Source of the DNA: Flavobacterium sp. 9R
Lineage (GTDB): Bacteria > Bacteroidota > Bacteroidia > Flavobacteriales > Flavobacteriaceae
Direction: 5' to 3'
DNA length: 64,000 nt
Assembly: GCF_902506345.1 (NCBI RefSeq)
Contig: NZ_LR733413.1
Span: forward strand, 3,235,198-3,299,197
This document shows, in pieces, positions 27,161-36,069 of the stretch (its first letter is position 1; each line of letters begins with the position of its first letter). The notes under the pieces were generated by a model. It did not search any database and was not told where the DNA came from. It saw nothing but the letters and a program-made list of their open reading frames with translations. The position numbers were made by a program, and so were the translations under genes.

Positions 27161-27196
27161 AAGAAAGCTCAAAAACGAATGTTTTTGAGCTTTCTT
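27161..27196 (+). terminator. Rho-independent terminator after clpX
   Basis: A perfect 16-bp stem, AAGAAAGCTCAAAAAC / GTTTTTGAGCTTTCTT with a GAAT loop, starts 25 bp after the clpX stop. A second small hairpin (TGACCTT / AAGGTCA, 27208-27225) follows. Confidence 0.85.
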
Positions 27197-27353
27197 CGTT
27201 AATGATTTGACCTTAAATAAGGTCATTTGTTTCGAATTTACTCATAAAATGAGATGGTTTAAAACATTATTTTCACTTTCGATAAAAACATCAAAGTCCT
27301 TTTTTTTAATCAATAGAATCCCGATTTTTGGCACTCATTAAATCGTTCGCAAA

Positions 27354-28589
27354 ATGGCAATAGAAGATAAAGAAATAATTTTGTTAAAAGTTTCTGGGCA
27401 GGATAAATTAGGAGTAACCGCTGGTTTAACTTCTATTTTGGCGACTTATGGTGCCACTATTTTGGATATAGGCCAAGCCGATATACACGATACTTTATCT
27501 TTAGGTATTTTATTCGAAATTGAAAAAGGCTCAAATTCTGGTCCTGTTTTAAAAGATTTATTGTTTAAAGCCTATGAATTGGGGATTAAAGTAAAGTTTA
27601 CTCCAGTAACAATCGAAGACTATGAAAATTGGGTGAAAGCCCAACGCAAACAGCGCTATATCATCAATGTATTGGGTGAAGAATTAACTGCGGTTCAGTT
27701 ATCCGCAGTGACTCAAATTTTATCGAATAATAAATTAAATATCGATTCAATTATACGATTGACAGGAAGAGCTTCTGTAGTCGAAAAAGAAGAATATCCT
27801 CGTTCTTGTATTCAATTATCCGTAACAGGAAGTTTATTGGACAAAATCGCAATGACCTCAAGTTTTATGGATGTATCTCGTGATTTGAATGTAGATATTT
27901 CTTTTCAAGAAGATAATATGTACCGTCGTAATCGTCGTTTGGTTTGTTTTGATATGGACTCGACATTAATCCAAACCGAAGTAATTGATGAATTGGCTGA
28001 GTTGGCCGGAGTAGGAGATGAAGTAAGAGCGATTACTGAGTCGGCTATGAATGGAGAAATTGATTTTAGTGAAAGTTTCAAAAAACGTATGGCGCTTCTA
28101 GAAGGCTTGAGCGAAGAAGTATTGCAAAATGTAGCCATCAATCTTCCAATAACCAAAGGGGCTCATCGCTTGATGAAGGCCTTGAAGTATTATGGCTATA
28201 AAACAGCTATTCTTTCTGGAGGCTTTACTTATTTTGGAGAATATTTGCAAAAAGAATTGGGTATCGATTATGTGTATGCCAATCAGTTAGAAATTAAAGA
28301 TGGTAAGTTAACGGGTAATTATTTAGGAGAAATCGTAGACGGTCAAAAGAAAGCCGAATACTTAAAGGCTATTGCTGAAAAAGAAGGCATTCATATTAAC
28401 CAAACCATAGCTGTAGGAGATGGTGCCAATGATTTGCCTATGTTGAATTTAGCCGGACTAGGAATAGCTTTTCACGCTAAACCAAAAGTAAAAGAAAGTG
28501 CTTCGACTTCCATTTCGAGTTTAGGATTAGATGGAGTATTATATTTATTAGGTTATCATGACCGACACATCGATATGATGCAAGAGTAG
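27354..28589 (+). CDS. serB: Phosphoserine phosphatase with N-terminal ACT domains
   Basis: This 411-aa enzyme catalyses the last step of serine synthesis. Two ACT-type regulatory domains (about residues 8-90 and 100-180) precede the HAD phosphatase domain. That domain has motif I FDMDSTLIQTEVIDE (nucleophile Asp near residue 200), motif II ILSGGF and motif III AVGDGANDLPML. The ACT pair probably senses serine or another amino acid. Transcribed alone; the last chromosomal gene before the island. Confidence 0.95.
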   Translation: MAIEDKEIILLKVSGQDKLGVTAGLTSILATYGATILDIGQADIHDTLSLGILFEIEKGSNSGPVLKDLLFKAYELGIKVKFTPVTIEDYENWVKAQRKQRYIINVLGEELTAVQLSAVTQILSNNKLNIDSIIRLTGRASVVEKEEYPRSCIQLSVTGSLLDKIAMTSSFMDVSRDLNVDISFQEDNMYRRNRRLVCFDMDSTLIQTEVIDELAELAGVGDEVRAITESAMNGEIDFSESFKKRMALLEGLSEEVLQNVAINLPITKGAHRLMKALKYYGYKTAILSGGFTYFGEYLQKELGIDYVYANQLEIKDGKLTGNYLGEIVDGQKKAEYLKAIAEKEGIHINQTIAVGDGANDLPMLNLAGLGIAFHAKPKVKESASTSISSLGLDGVLYLLGYHDRHIDMMQE

Positions 28590-28608
28590 TGTTTGCAAAA
28601 CAATCTTA

Positions 28609-28670
28609 TTTTTGTCAGTTCGAGCGCAGTCGAGGACAATCAATCTCAACTACGCTCGATTTGACAAAAA
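28609..28670. repeat. Imperfect 26-bp inverted repeat of the TTCGAGCGCAGTCGAG type
   Basis: Arms 28609-28634 and 28645-28670 match at about 22 of 26 positions around a 10-nt loop. The GC-rich core (TCGAGCGCAGTCGAG) is unlike the surrounding AT-rich DNA. From memory, similar palindromes occur between genes in many Flavobacterium genomes. It may also terminate serB transcripts. Confidence 0.7.
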
Positions 28671-28716
28671 TGATAAAACTAGGTTACAGTAAGTTTTAAG
28701 TTATTTGTAGAAAAAC

Positions 28717-28750
28717 AAAATCCCATTTACACTTGGTAAGTGGGATTTTT
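28717..28750. terminator. Bidirectional hairpin, probably the original tRNA-Pro/serB terminator
   Basis: AAAATCCCATTTAC / GTAAGTGGGATTTT with a 5-nt loop and T-rich flanks on both strands. It ends 10 bp before the left attachment repeat. Before integration it would have lain just downstream of the tRNA-Pro gene on the minus strand. Confidence 0.7.
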
Positions 28751-28760
28751 GATTTAAAGA

Positions 28761-28774
28761 AGTCGGGATGACTG
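28761..28774. other. Left attachment site (attL core) of the island
   Basis: AGTCGGGATGACTG is identical to 57484-57497, where it forms the 3' end of tRNA-Pro(GGG). Here it is a stranded fragment with no tRNA body next to it. It marks the left edge of the integrated element. Confidence 0.88.
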
Positions 28775-28881
28775 TCCTCTATCATAATTTTCTCTAAAAT
28801 TTAGTTTTGTTTAAAAAGTATTGATTTTAAAGGGATTTTGATAAAAATATCAATTAAATTTTCTCTATTGATTTTCTGTAT

Positions 28882-28920
28882 TTTCACTATTTTCATATAT
28901 TTGTGTTCCTAATGTGTTCC
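28882..28920 (+). repeat. Left-end integrase arm-type sites, overlapping the int promoter
   Basis: TTTCACTATTTTCA (28882-28895) and a 22-bp block with two GTGTTCC units (28899-28920) recur exactly at the right end (57342-57355 and 57416-57437). A TATATTTG sequence (28896-28903), a likely -7 promoter element, overlaps the block. Integrase binding could therefore repress its own gene. Confidence 0.75.
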
Positions 28921-28930
28921 TGATAAAAAT

Positions 28931-30190
28931 ATGGCATTTTCAAATGTGACCTTGTATAGACAAAATTCTGAAAAAGAAAAATTTATTGTAATTTACTATA
29001 GACATAATGGAAATCCTGTTAGGTATCGGACTGGTGTTGTGGTTAAGCCAAAAGATTTTGACAAAAAATCTTCAACTGTAAAATCATCAGATTGTGAGTC
29101 TTCAAGCAAGAACGAAATTGTTAAAAAAGCACATAAGCTCGTAGAACAAATTATTGAAGATTTTATCAATGTAAATGGTATAAAACCAAATAGTTCAATA
29201 GTGAGTCAACAACTTGATTCAGGTATTCAACTCAAAAGGTCAAAAGTTGAAGCTAATCTATTAGAATGTTTTTCTGATTTTTTACTTTACAAGAGCATTG
29301 AATTTAATTCTCCTGAAAAAAGTATTCAATCTCTAAAGGATTATAAATCCACGTATAATGCACTGAAAGATTATAGTAAAGTTTTAAATAACACCATTTA
29401 TCCAACTGACTTGACTACTAAAATTTGGTTAGATAAATTTAATACGTTTCTGGCTTCTCCAAGACCTCAAGTTAAAGGTTATGAATTTCTAACGAAAAAG
29501 CAAAATGACAAAACCAGAAATAAACGATTTGGTGTACTGAAAAATTTTTGTACTTGGCTCAAAGAGAATGCTTTTCTTCATGATATCGAAGCAATACTAA
29601 AATACAAAGTTACAATTGAAGAAAAGGATTATTATACACCACTACTTAGTGAAATTAAGTTAATACAGGAAAATGATTTTAAAATTGTGCCTCAGCAAAA
29701 AGCGATTGATATGTGGATTTTTGCTTGTCATACAGGTTTGCGTTATGGTGATATTGGATTTGTAAAAAAATCAAAGATTAAAGATAAAAACGGTGTGCAA
29801 ATCCTAAAACTTAATAATCAAAAAACAAAAGTTAATATTGAAGTACCCTTAACAAAAAAATGCATTGAAATACTTGAGAAGTATGATTTTAATATAGGTT
29901 TAATGACTGACCAAAATGCAAATAAATATTTGCATGAAGCTTTAGCAACTATTGATGTTTTTAAAGAAGAATATGAATATGGAGTAGATGGTGATACTAA
30001 ACCTAAATTTGATTTAATTACTTTTCATACAGCAAGGAGGGTGTTTATCACCCATTTAATAAATAACAATGTGAGTGTAAATGCTATAATGAAAATGACT
30101 GGGCACAGAAAAATATCTACTTTACAAAAGTATATTAATCCTGATTATGAATTAATCTCAGAAAACGTAAAAATATTTAACGAATTGTAA
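28931..30190 (+). CDS. Tyrosine recombinase (island integrase)
   Basis: This 419-aa site-specific integrase has an N-terminal arm-binding domain (about 1-95), a SAM-like core-binding domain (about 110-215) and a catalytic domain. The catalytic residues are visible: Arg271 in HTGLRYGD, a Lys near 298-300, His366-Arg369 in FHTARRVF, His392 in TGHRK and the nucleophile Tyr401. All are present, so the enzyme looks active. It starts 157 bp inside the left attachment site and reads inward. Its stop is 1 bp before the ATG of the next gene, so the two are coupled. Confidence 0.95.
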   Translation: MAFSNVTLYRQNSEKEKFIVIYYRHNGNPVRYRTGVVVKPKDFDKKSSTVKSSDCESSSKNEIVKKAHKLVEQIIEDFINVNGIKPNSSIVSQQLDSGIQLKRSKVEANLLECFSDFLLYKSIEFNSPEKSIQSLKDYKSTYNALKDYSKVLNNTIYPTDLTTKIWLDKFNTFLASPRPQVKGYEFLTKKQNDKTRNKRFGVLKNFCTWLKENAFLHDIEAILKYKVTIEEKDYYTPLLSEIKLIQENDFKIVPQQKAIDMWIFACHTGLRYGDIGFVKKSKIKDKNGVQILKLNNQKTKVNIEVPLTKKCIEILEKYDFNIGLMTDQNANKYLHEALATIDVFKEEYEYGVDGDTKPKFDLITFHTARRVFITHLINNNVSVNAIMKMTGHRKISTLQKYINPDYELISENVKIFNEL

Positions 30191-30191
30191 T

Positions 30192-30641
30192 ATGACTAAA
30201 CAAGAAGCAAATCAAATAGTTAATGAAATTAATAAATTAGAATTGACAGGAGTTGTAGGGTGTAATAGTGTTATTCAGTCCGCAGTGAATACATTTGTTG
30301 CAGATTATATAATGCATAATCCAAATAAAAGTTTAAGGGATATTGAGTGGGAATTTGAAAGAAAATCATCTAATTTTATAAGGGCTTTTCAATTTGCTAT
30401 GAAATCTAAATTAAGGGAGTTAAGAAATAATAGTTTGAAAGAGCAAAAAAATAAACCAATAGTGGCTAGTAATGAGAGAGAGTATTTAATAAAAGAAGTT
30501 TGTGAAAAATTAGGTCTTACGTCACAAAATATAAACCATCTTGTCAGAATACATAATTTGCCAGTGAGAGAAGAATCTGCAAGGAAAAGATATTTATCTG
30601 AATCAACAGTAGAACTTTTGAGAACAGGTAAGTACAAATAA
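30192..30641 (+). CDS. Hypothetical protein with C-terminal HTH-like region, coupled to integrase
   Basis: This 149-aa protein is not recognised as a named family. The N-terminal 100 residues are helical (VNTFVADYIMHNPNKSLRDI). The last 45 residues (VCEKLGLTSQNINHLVRIHN, then RYLSESTVELLRTGKYK) resemble a MerR/excisionase-type winged helix that would read DNA. Its position 1 bp after the integrase suggests a recombination directionality factor or a regulator of excision. This is inference from place and shape only. Confidence 0.75.
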   Translation: MTKQEANQIVNEINKLELTGVVGCNSVIQSAVNTFVADYIMHNPNKSLRDIEWEFERKSSNFIRAFQFAMKSKLRELRNNSLKEQKNKPIVASNEREYLIKEVCEKLGLTSQNINHLVRIHNLPVREESARKRYLSESTVELLRTGKYK

Positions 30642-30933
30642 TAATGACCGTCAATTCAATTTTTTGAGGTAGTTTCTCACTAACTGCTTAAGCTGAAAGG
30701 TTATTCTGAAAATTTAGATTACTAAAACCAATTCAAGATTAATCCCCCTTCATAAGTAGATATAATTCTATGCGATTATTTTTTTGACGTATCCTTGTCT
30801 ATTCAACTTTACCTTATTTAAGATTAGGGATTTTTGAAGGATTCTAACTTTACACCTTTGCGATAACCTCAATTAAACCTACGTTTACTAATTCAATCTT
30901 AGGAATTAACTTAAATATTTTTACATTTATAAA

Positions 30934-31689
30934 ATGATTAAGACCATTATAATAGATGACGAATACAACGCTAGGGAGTTTTTAGAAAAACTTTTGACAC
31001 GCTATTTTCCTGATAAATTTTTAATTCTTGACAAATGTGAAAGTGTCGACCAAGCAATTTTATCAATAGAAAAATATAATCCAGAATTAGTTTTTCTGGA
31101 TATACAAATGCCTAATAAAAATGGTTTTCAGCTTTTTAAAGAGTTGGACAAAGTGAAATTTGAAGTTATTTTCACAACGGCACATTCAGAATTTGCTATT
31201 GATGCCATAAAGTGTAGTGCTTTGGATTATTTGCTAAAACCGATAAATTATATCGATTTGTTGGAAACCATCAAGAAATATGATAGTAAGCAAAATAAAG
31301 CATCACAAGAAGAAAAATTAAGATTACTACTAGAGAATGTTGATACTGGTGGCTCAGAGTTTAACAGAATTGCACTACCAACTGAAAATGGATTTGAATT
31401 GCTTAAAACGAATGCAATCTTGTATTGTGAAGCTGATAGTAATTACTGTAAAATTGTTTGCTTAGATGGCAAAAATATTATCTTATCCAAGACTTTAAAA
31501 TATATTGAAGAACTACTTCCAAGTTCCATTTTTCAAAGAATTCATAAATCCTATTTAGTAAATCTAAACTATGTTAACCGTTTCAGTAAGGCTAACGAAT
31601 TAGTGGTAGAATTAGCAAATGGAGAAACACTTCCCGTTTCTGTTAGACAAAAAGAAAATTTCATCAATGCTATCATCCAAAAAAAATAA
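30934..31689 (+). CDS. LytTR-family response regulator (island copy)
   Basis: This 251-aa protein has a receiver domain (IIIDDEYNAREF; phospho-Asp in LVFLDIQMPNKNG; Lys in YLLKPI) and a C-terminal LytTR DNA-binding domain (IFQRIHKSYLVNLNYVNRF). The large propeller kinase begins inside its 3' end (23-bp overlap), so the pair is translationally coupled. It is much more AT-rich in codon use than the chromosomal LytTR gene at 4233-4955, in line with transfer. Confidence 0.92.
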   Translation: MIKTIIIDDEYNAREFLEKLLTRYFPDKFLILDKCESVDQAILSIEKYNPELVFLDIQMPNKNGFQLFKELDKVKFEVIFTTAHSEFAIDAIKCSALDYLLKPINYIDLLETIKKYDSKQNKASQEEKLRLLLENVDTGGSEFNRIALPTENGFELLKTNAILYCEADSNYCKIVCLDGKNIILSKTLKYIEELLPSSIFQRIHKSYLVNLNYVNRFSKANELVVELANGETLPVSVRQKENFINAIIQKK

Positions 31690-34678
31690 ACTCATATTTA
31701 TACTATTTTTTTTTATTGAAATAGTTGTTGCTCAAATTAGTCCCAGTGTAAATATCACAATCAATGATGGTTTACCTAGTAATGATATCAAATGTTTTTA
31801 TAAAGACAGTAGAGGGTTACTTTGGATTGGCACTGAAGCTGGATTATGTTGTTATGACGGTTCAGTTTTAAAAATATTTAACGAAACAAGTGGATTGAAA
31901 TACGACAGTGTTTGGTCTATTGTAGAAGATGAAAAGAAAAATCTGTGGTTGTCATTATATGGACATGGATTGGCAAAATACGATGGTAAAAAGTTTGTAT
32001 ATTATAACGAAAAAGACGGATTGGTAAATAATGCTATTCGCAAAATTCATTATTCAAAAAAATATAGATGTTTGATTCTTGCTACTGAAAAAGGACTTGG
32101 ATTATTTGATGGTAAGCATTTTAAATCACTCTTTCAAAATACCTCTTGGGGAAGTTTTCAAGTTGTAGGAATAGAAGAAACTAGTGAGAAAATTTATATT
32201 ACGGCTTCTTATAGTAACGTATTTAATCTAATCATTGATAAAGATATTCATAATTCTAGGCTAGAAAAAGTATTTACACCAATAATATCTTATTCTTCTT
32301 TTGTTAGCGACAATACCTACTTAAGCGGTGGAGCCAACAGATTTTTGTTTGTGAGAAATCTAAAAACCAATAAAGAAAATACAATTCCAACTCCAATTAT
32401 TTGGGATTTTGCAAAAGATGATGATAACAATATTTATTGTGCGTCATGGAATGTGACTGACCCAAAAGGAGGATTATTCAAATACCATAACGGTAAGTTA
32501 ACAGATATTACAAAACAAGCAAATATTACATCCACTATGCTATGGTGCTTGCTTTATGACAAAGAAACCAAACAACTTTGGGTCGGTTCTGGTGATAAAG
32601 GAATTTATCGAGTTGATTTAAGTAAGCAGATTAATTTTCTGAAACCTTCTTTTTTTGGATTAAAAGAACTGGAAATTCAAGAATTGTATAATGATGCCAA
32701 CAATACTACTTGGATTGGAGCAAAAGACAATATTTTACTTCTTCACAAAGATTTAAAATATACTCTATTCGACAAAGCATCTATTTGGAAAAAGATTTTA
32801 AATTATCTCCAACAAAAAGGTGTAAATACTAAAACTGATAAGGATTATAAAAAGTTCTACACAAGAAATAATTTTACTTCTTTCAATATTATGCCAGATA
32901 ACGAAGGTAACATTTGGGTAAATACAACTATAGGAACATTTTGTTTTGATAAAAATTATAAAATCCTATTTCATAAATTTCTTGATGGTGGTCATTTAGT
33001 TTTTGATGAAAAAGACCATGCCTATTATGGACTTATGTATTTTAATATTTATTTTATGTCTAATAAATATGATTGGAATTATTTTAGAGAATTTTCAGTT
33101 AAAGACTCATCCGTTCCAAAAGATATAACAAAAATAGTAAAAGAAGGGAATAGGATTTGGATTGCATCTCATCAAAAAGGAATGTATTTACTTCAAAATA
33201 ATAAATTTCATTCTTTAAAATTCAAAGAAAATTTCATCAAAGATTTAATAATTAACGAATATGGTCAATTAGTAATTGGAACAAACAGCGGAAAGGTTTA
33301 CATCGCAAGATGGAACGGAACTGCACTCGATATTTTACACATTTACAAACCTTATAGAGAGCTTTATGGAACTTCTATTTCGTTTGTAGAGCATTCAAAA
33401 AACACTTATTTTATTGGAACAAATAAAGGAATCAATATTGTCCAAAACAATAAATTTATCAAGCTCATTAATAAATCTGAAGGTTTAACAGATATTCAAT
33501 TTAACGATTGTATAAAAGACAAAAAAGGTAATTTACTAATTGCAACTAATGATGGATTAATTCAACTGAATGTTACAGAAGTTCTAAAAAGCAACGAAAG
33601 CAACAAAAAACCAATCAATATTTCCACAATCAAAGTAAATGGAAAATTATTTACAAATAGCAATATTACTTGGAATACTTATAATCATAATGAATTAAAA
33701 CTCGATTACAATCACAATGATGTAGAGATTGTCTTTTCCGCAAATACTATTTTCAATGCTGATAAAAATGTTTACCGTTATAAAGTTATTGGCTTATCAA
33801 ATAATTGGAACAATTTTGAATCGAATAATAAAATTCAATTGCTTGGAATCCCGAATGGAAAATATAAATTAGTTATAGAAGGTAAAAATACAGGAACAGG
33901 TGATTTCTTTCAAACGAAGATACTCCATATAACTGTAACTCCCCCATTCTGGAAAACATGGTGGTTTTTATTAAGTTGTTTTATCCTTCTCTTAATTTTT
34001 GCTTATCTAATTTATTTAAATAGAGTTCGATTAATCAAAAAAGAAGAAAAAGCGAAATATGAAATTCAAAAGCGTTTAGCGGAAACCAAAATGGAAGCCC
34101 TACAAAGCCAAATGAACCCTCACTTTATTTTCAACGCTATGAATTCTATACAGAATTATATCATCGATAACAACACAGATGATGCTCTAATGTATATGGG
34201 GGAATTTTCAAAAATAATTCGTCAAACACTTAATAATTCATCAGTGCAACGAATTGCATTAGCAGACGAAATTGAATATTTAAAATCCTACATAACGCTA
34301 GAGAATATGCGTTTTAAAAATCAAGTTGTTTTTGAACTTTTAGTTGACGAAGAACTGGATTTGTTTGAGATTGAAATCCCTCCAATGTTACTTCAACCTT
34401 TCATAGAAAATGTATTTGTCCATGCTTTTGATAATAAATCCGTACACCCAAAATTAACATTATCATTTAAGCAAAAGGATAATTATCTATTATGTAAGAT
34501 AATCGATAATGGAAAAGGAATGCTATCGGGAAATCTAAGTAAACTTCACACCTCAAAAGGGATAACTTTGGTAAAAGAACGTATAGCGTTATTTCAAGAA
34601 AATAATGAACATTCAATTGACATTTCCTCAAAACCTAATGAAGGGACTACAGTAGTTTTGAAACTACAAATTGAGTAA
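31667..34678 (+). CDS. Sensor histidine kinase with two-component-regulator propeller
   Basis: The start at 31667 gives 1003 aa beginning with a signal peptide (LIFILFFFIEIVVAQ). Regular WIGT-type repeats (LLWIGTEAGLCCYDG, NLWLSLYGHGLAKYDG, QLWVGSGDKGIYRVD) form periplasmic beta-propellers, followed by a Y_Y_Y domain (about 690-760) and one transmembrane helix (WWFLLSCFILLLIFAYLIYL). A LytS-type kinase domain carries the His in QMNPHFIFNAMNSIQNYI, and the HATPase contains LLQPFIENVFVHAF. It differs from hybrid HTCS kinases by passing phosphate to a separate LytTR protein. The ligand is unknown. Confidence 0.92.
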   Translation: MLSSKKNKLIFILFFFIEIVVAQISPSVNITINDGLPSNDIKCFYKDSRGLLWIGTEAGLCCYDGSVLKIFNETSGLKYDSVWSIVEDEKKNLWLSLYGHGLAKYDGKKFVYYNEKDGLVNNAIRKIHYSKKYRCLILATEKGLGLFDGKHFKSLFQNTSWGSFQVVGIEETSEKIYITASYSNVFNLIIDKDIHNSRLEKVFTPIISYSSFVSDNTYLSGGANRFLFVRNLKTNKENTIPTPIIWDFAKDDDNNIYCASWNVTDPKGGLFKYHNGKLTDITKQANITSTMLWCLLYDKETKQLWVGSGDKGIYRVDLSKQINFLKPSFFGLKELEIQELYNDANNTTWIGAKDNILLLHKDLKYTLFDKASIWKKILNYLQQKGVNTKTDKDYKKFYTRNNFTSFNIMPDNEGNIWVNTTIGTFCFDKNYKILFHKFLDGGHLVFDEKDHAYYGLMYFNIYFMSNKYDWNYFREFSVKDSSVPKDITKIVKEGNRIWIASHQKGMYLLQNNKFHSLKFKENFIKDLIINEYGQLVIGTNSGKVYIARWNGTALDILHIYKPYRELYGTSISFVEHSKNTYFIGTNKGINIVQNNKFIKLINKSEGLTDIQFNDCIKDKKGNLLIATNDGLIQLNVTEVLKSNESNKKPINISTIKVNGKLFTNSNITWNTYNHNELKLDYNHNDVEIVFSANTIFNADKNVYRYKVIGLSNNWNNFESNNKIQLLGIPNGKYKLVIEGKNTGTGDFFQTKILHITVTPPFWKTWWFLLSCFILLLIFAYLIYLNRVRLIKKEEKAKYEIQKRLAETKMEALQSQMNPHFIFNAMNSIQNYIIDNNTDDALMYMGEFSKIIRQTLNNSSVQRIALADEIEYLKSYITLENMRFKNQVVFELLVDEELDLFEIEIPPMLLQPFIENVFVHAFDNKSVHPKLTLSFKQKDNYLLCKIIDNGKGMLSGNLSKLHTSKGITLVKERIALFQENNEHSIDISSKPNEGTTVVLKLQIE

Positions 34679-34781
34679 TCTTCAACGTTTAATTACTAAA
34701 CCATAACGGAAACTAATTCCAATCCTTTTCTAATTTCCCTTATTATAATTTTGATTGTATTAATCAAATAACAATAATAAA

Positions 34782-35360
34782 ATGGATAGATTTAAATTTT
34801 TAAAAAGTGTTTGTCTCGTAATTATAACAGTGTCATCTTTTACCAGTTGTAGTAAAGAGATTGAGGAATGGAACGACACTATTAATGCTGATGGCATTGA
34901 TAAAGACTCAAGGGTTTCTTTAAAAATAAATGATTCTAATTATCAAGAACATTTTGAATATACTAATAATAAAAAAATTAATACATTTACTTGGATGAGG
35001 TTGAAAAATAGTGATGGCACAAATCGTTTTTCAATTAGTGGTGATATAGAATATATCCCATCTTCACCTACAGAAATTTCTTTGCAAGGAATAGGAAGAG
35101 TTGATTTTGATATAAATGGTAGTATAAAACAAGGACAGATTTATGATGTAAAAACTTCTTTTTTTCAATTTGACATTATTTTTGGTGGGCTTTCAAGTGT
35201 TGAATATCGTCTACAAGAATCTACTGTCGGACAATTAAAAATAACGTTTTTTGATGGAGTAACTATGAGTGGTGAGTTTAGCTTTGATAAAATACAATAT
35301 TACCGTGGTGATTCTAAAATAACGGGGACTTTTTCAAAAATAGAAGAATATAAACTTTGA
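34782..35360 (+). CDS. Hypothetical lipoprotein
   Basis: This 192-aa protein has a lipoprotein signal (VIITVSSFTSCSKEIEEW, Cys at about 23). The mature part is beta-rich with no recognised motif (FSISGDIEYIPSSPTEISLQ). It is 103 bp downstream of the propeller kinase, reads in the same direction and ends at a strong hairpin. It may be a surface partner or target of that two-component pair, but nothing in the sequence proves it. Confidence 0.75.
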   Translation: MDRFKFLKSVCLVIITVSSFTSCSKEIEEWNDTINADGIDKDSRVSLKINDSNYQEHFEYTNNKKINTFTWMRLKNSDGTNRFSISGDIEYIPSSPTEISLQGIGRVDFDINGSIKQGQIYDVKTSFFQFDIIFGGLSSVEYRLQESTVGQLKITFFDGVTMSGEFSFDKIQYYRGDSKITGTFSKIEEYKL

Positions 35361-35366
35361 GAGGAT

Positions 35367-35398
35367 GCAAAAACTATTCAAAATGAATAGTTTTTTGC
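35367..35398 (+). terminator. Rho-independent terminator after the lipoprotein gene
   Basis: GCAAAAACTATTCA pairs with TGAATAGTTTTTTGC around an AAA loop, starting 6 bp after the stop codon. Confidence 0.82.
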
Positions 35399-35433
35399 TA
35401 TGAACTTAATCAACAACTAAAGTCCAGGTGTTA

Positions 35434-35648
35434 TTAAATACCTTGTAATTTACTTACAGTTACTTCAGTGCTTTAGATATTGCAAGAAGATAAAGATAGG
35501 CAGGGTTTAATTTCCCTGCTTCAACTTTATATATAGATTGTTAGTCTTTTAAAATACTCAAACCTAGTTTTGCTTGCAACAATCCACGAGTTGTCCTCAA
35601 TTGCTTAATAAGCAATCCCAAACGCTTCAATTCACTAGTATTATCCAT
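35434..35648 (-). pseudogene. Degraded XRE-family HTH regulator gene
   Basis: Reading the minus strand from ATG 35648 gives MDNTSELKRLGLLIKQLRTT and further residues, a normal start of an XRE HTH protein. After LGLSILKD an in-frame TAA interrupts it. The same frame resumes QSIYKVEAGKLNPAYLYLLA, which matches helices 3-5 of the HTH fold. A one-base shift then restores VTVSKLQGI and a stop at 35434. A premature stop, a small deletion and a frameshift make this a relic. It shows that the island has carried more regulatory genes in the past. Confidence 0.7.
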
Positions 35649-36069
35649 AACTTCTATTTCACGCCAATTTGGGTATAATGCTTAATTTTCTTTACATTTT
35701 ATACTATCATATACTCGTTGGGTGAAATTTTTTACCACAAGTCTATACCTCAGTGCATGCTAGAATCATAGAATTTGTAGTTTTTTTATAGAAATAAATT
35801 GACGTTCTACTATTCACATAGCTCATCTATACTAGAAATAGTTCTATTTCTGTTTTTCTATGTTGATTTGCTATTAATCTATGATTCTATGTGGTTTAGT
35901 TTTTATTTTATTTAAATATCACTCAACAGGTTATAATATGTTAATTGAAATTTTAAAATATGCTCGTGAAACTTAAAAAGTAAACGTTAAATCACAGAAT
36001 TTGTACGGTAACTAACTGTAAATTCTTGAGTAGTTTTTTTAATGTAGGTTTGATTTGAAATTTTTGAAT
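35649..36069. other. 421-bp intergenic region with nested palindromes, no gene seen
   Basis: No convincing coding frame is visible. It contains AGAAATAG-TT-CTATTTCT, a perfect palindrome (35834-35851), bracketed by the inverted pair AGAATCATAG (35762-35771) and CTATGATTCT (35879-35888). These could be operator sites for the SPFH operon downstream or for the lost XRE regulator upstream. Confidence 0.45.
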
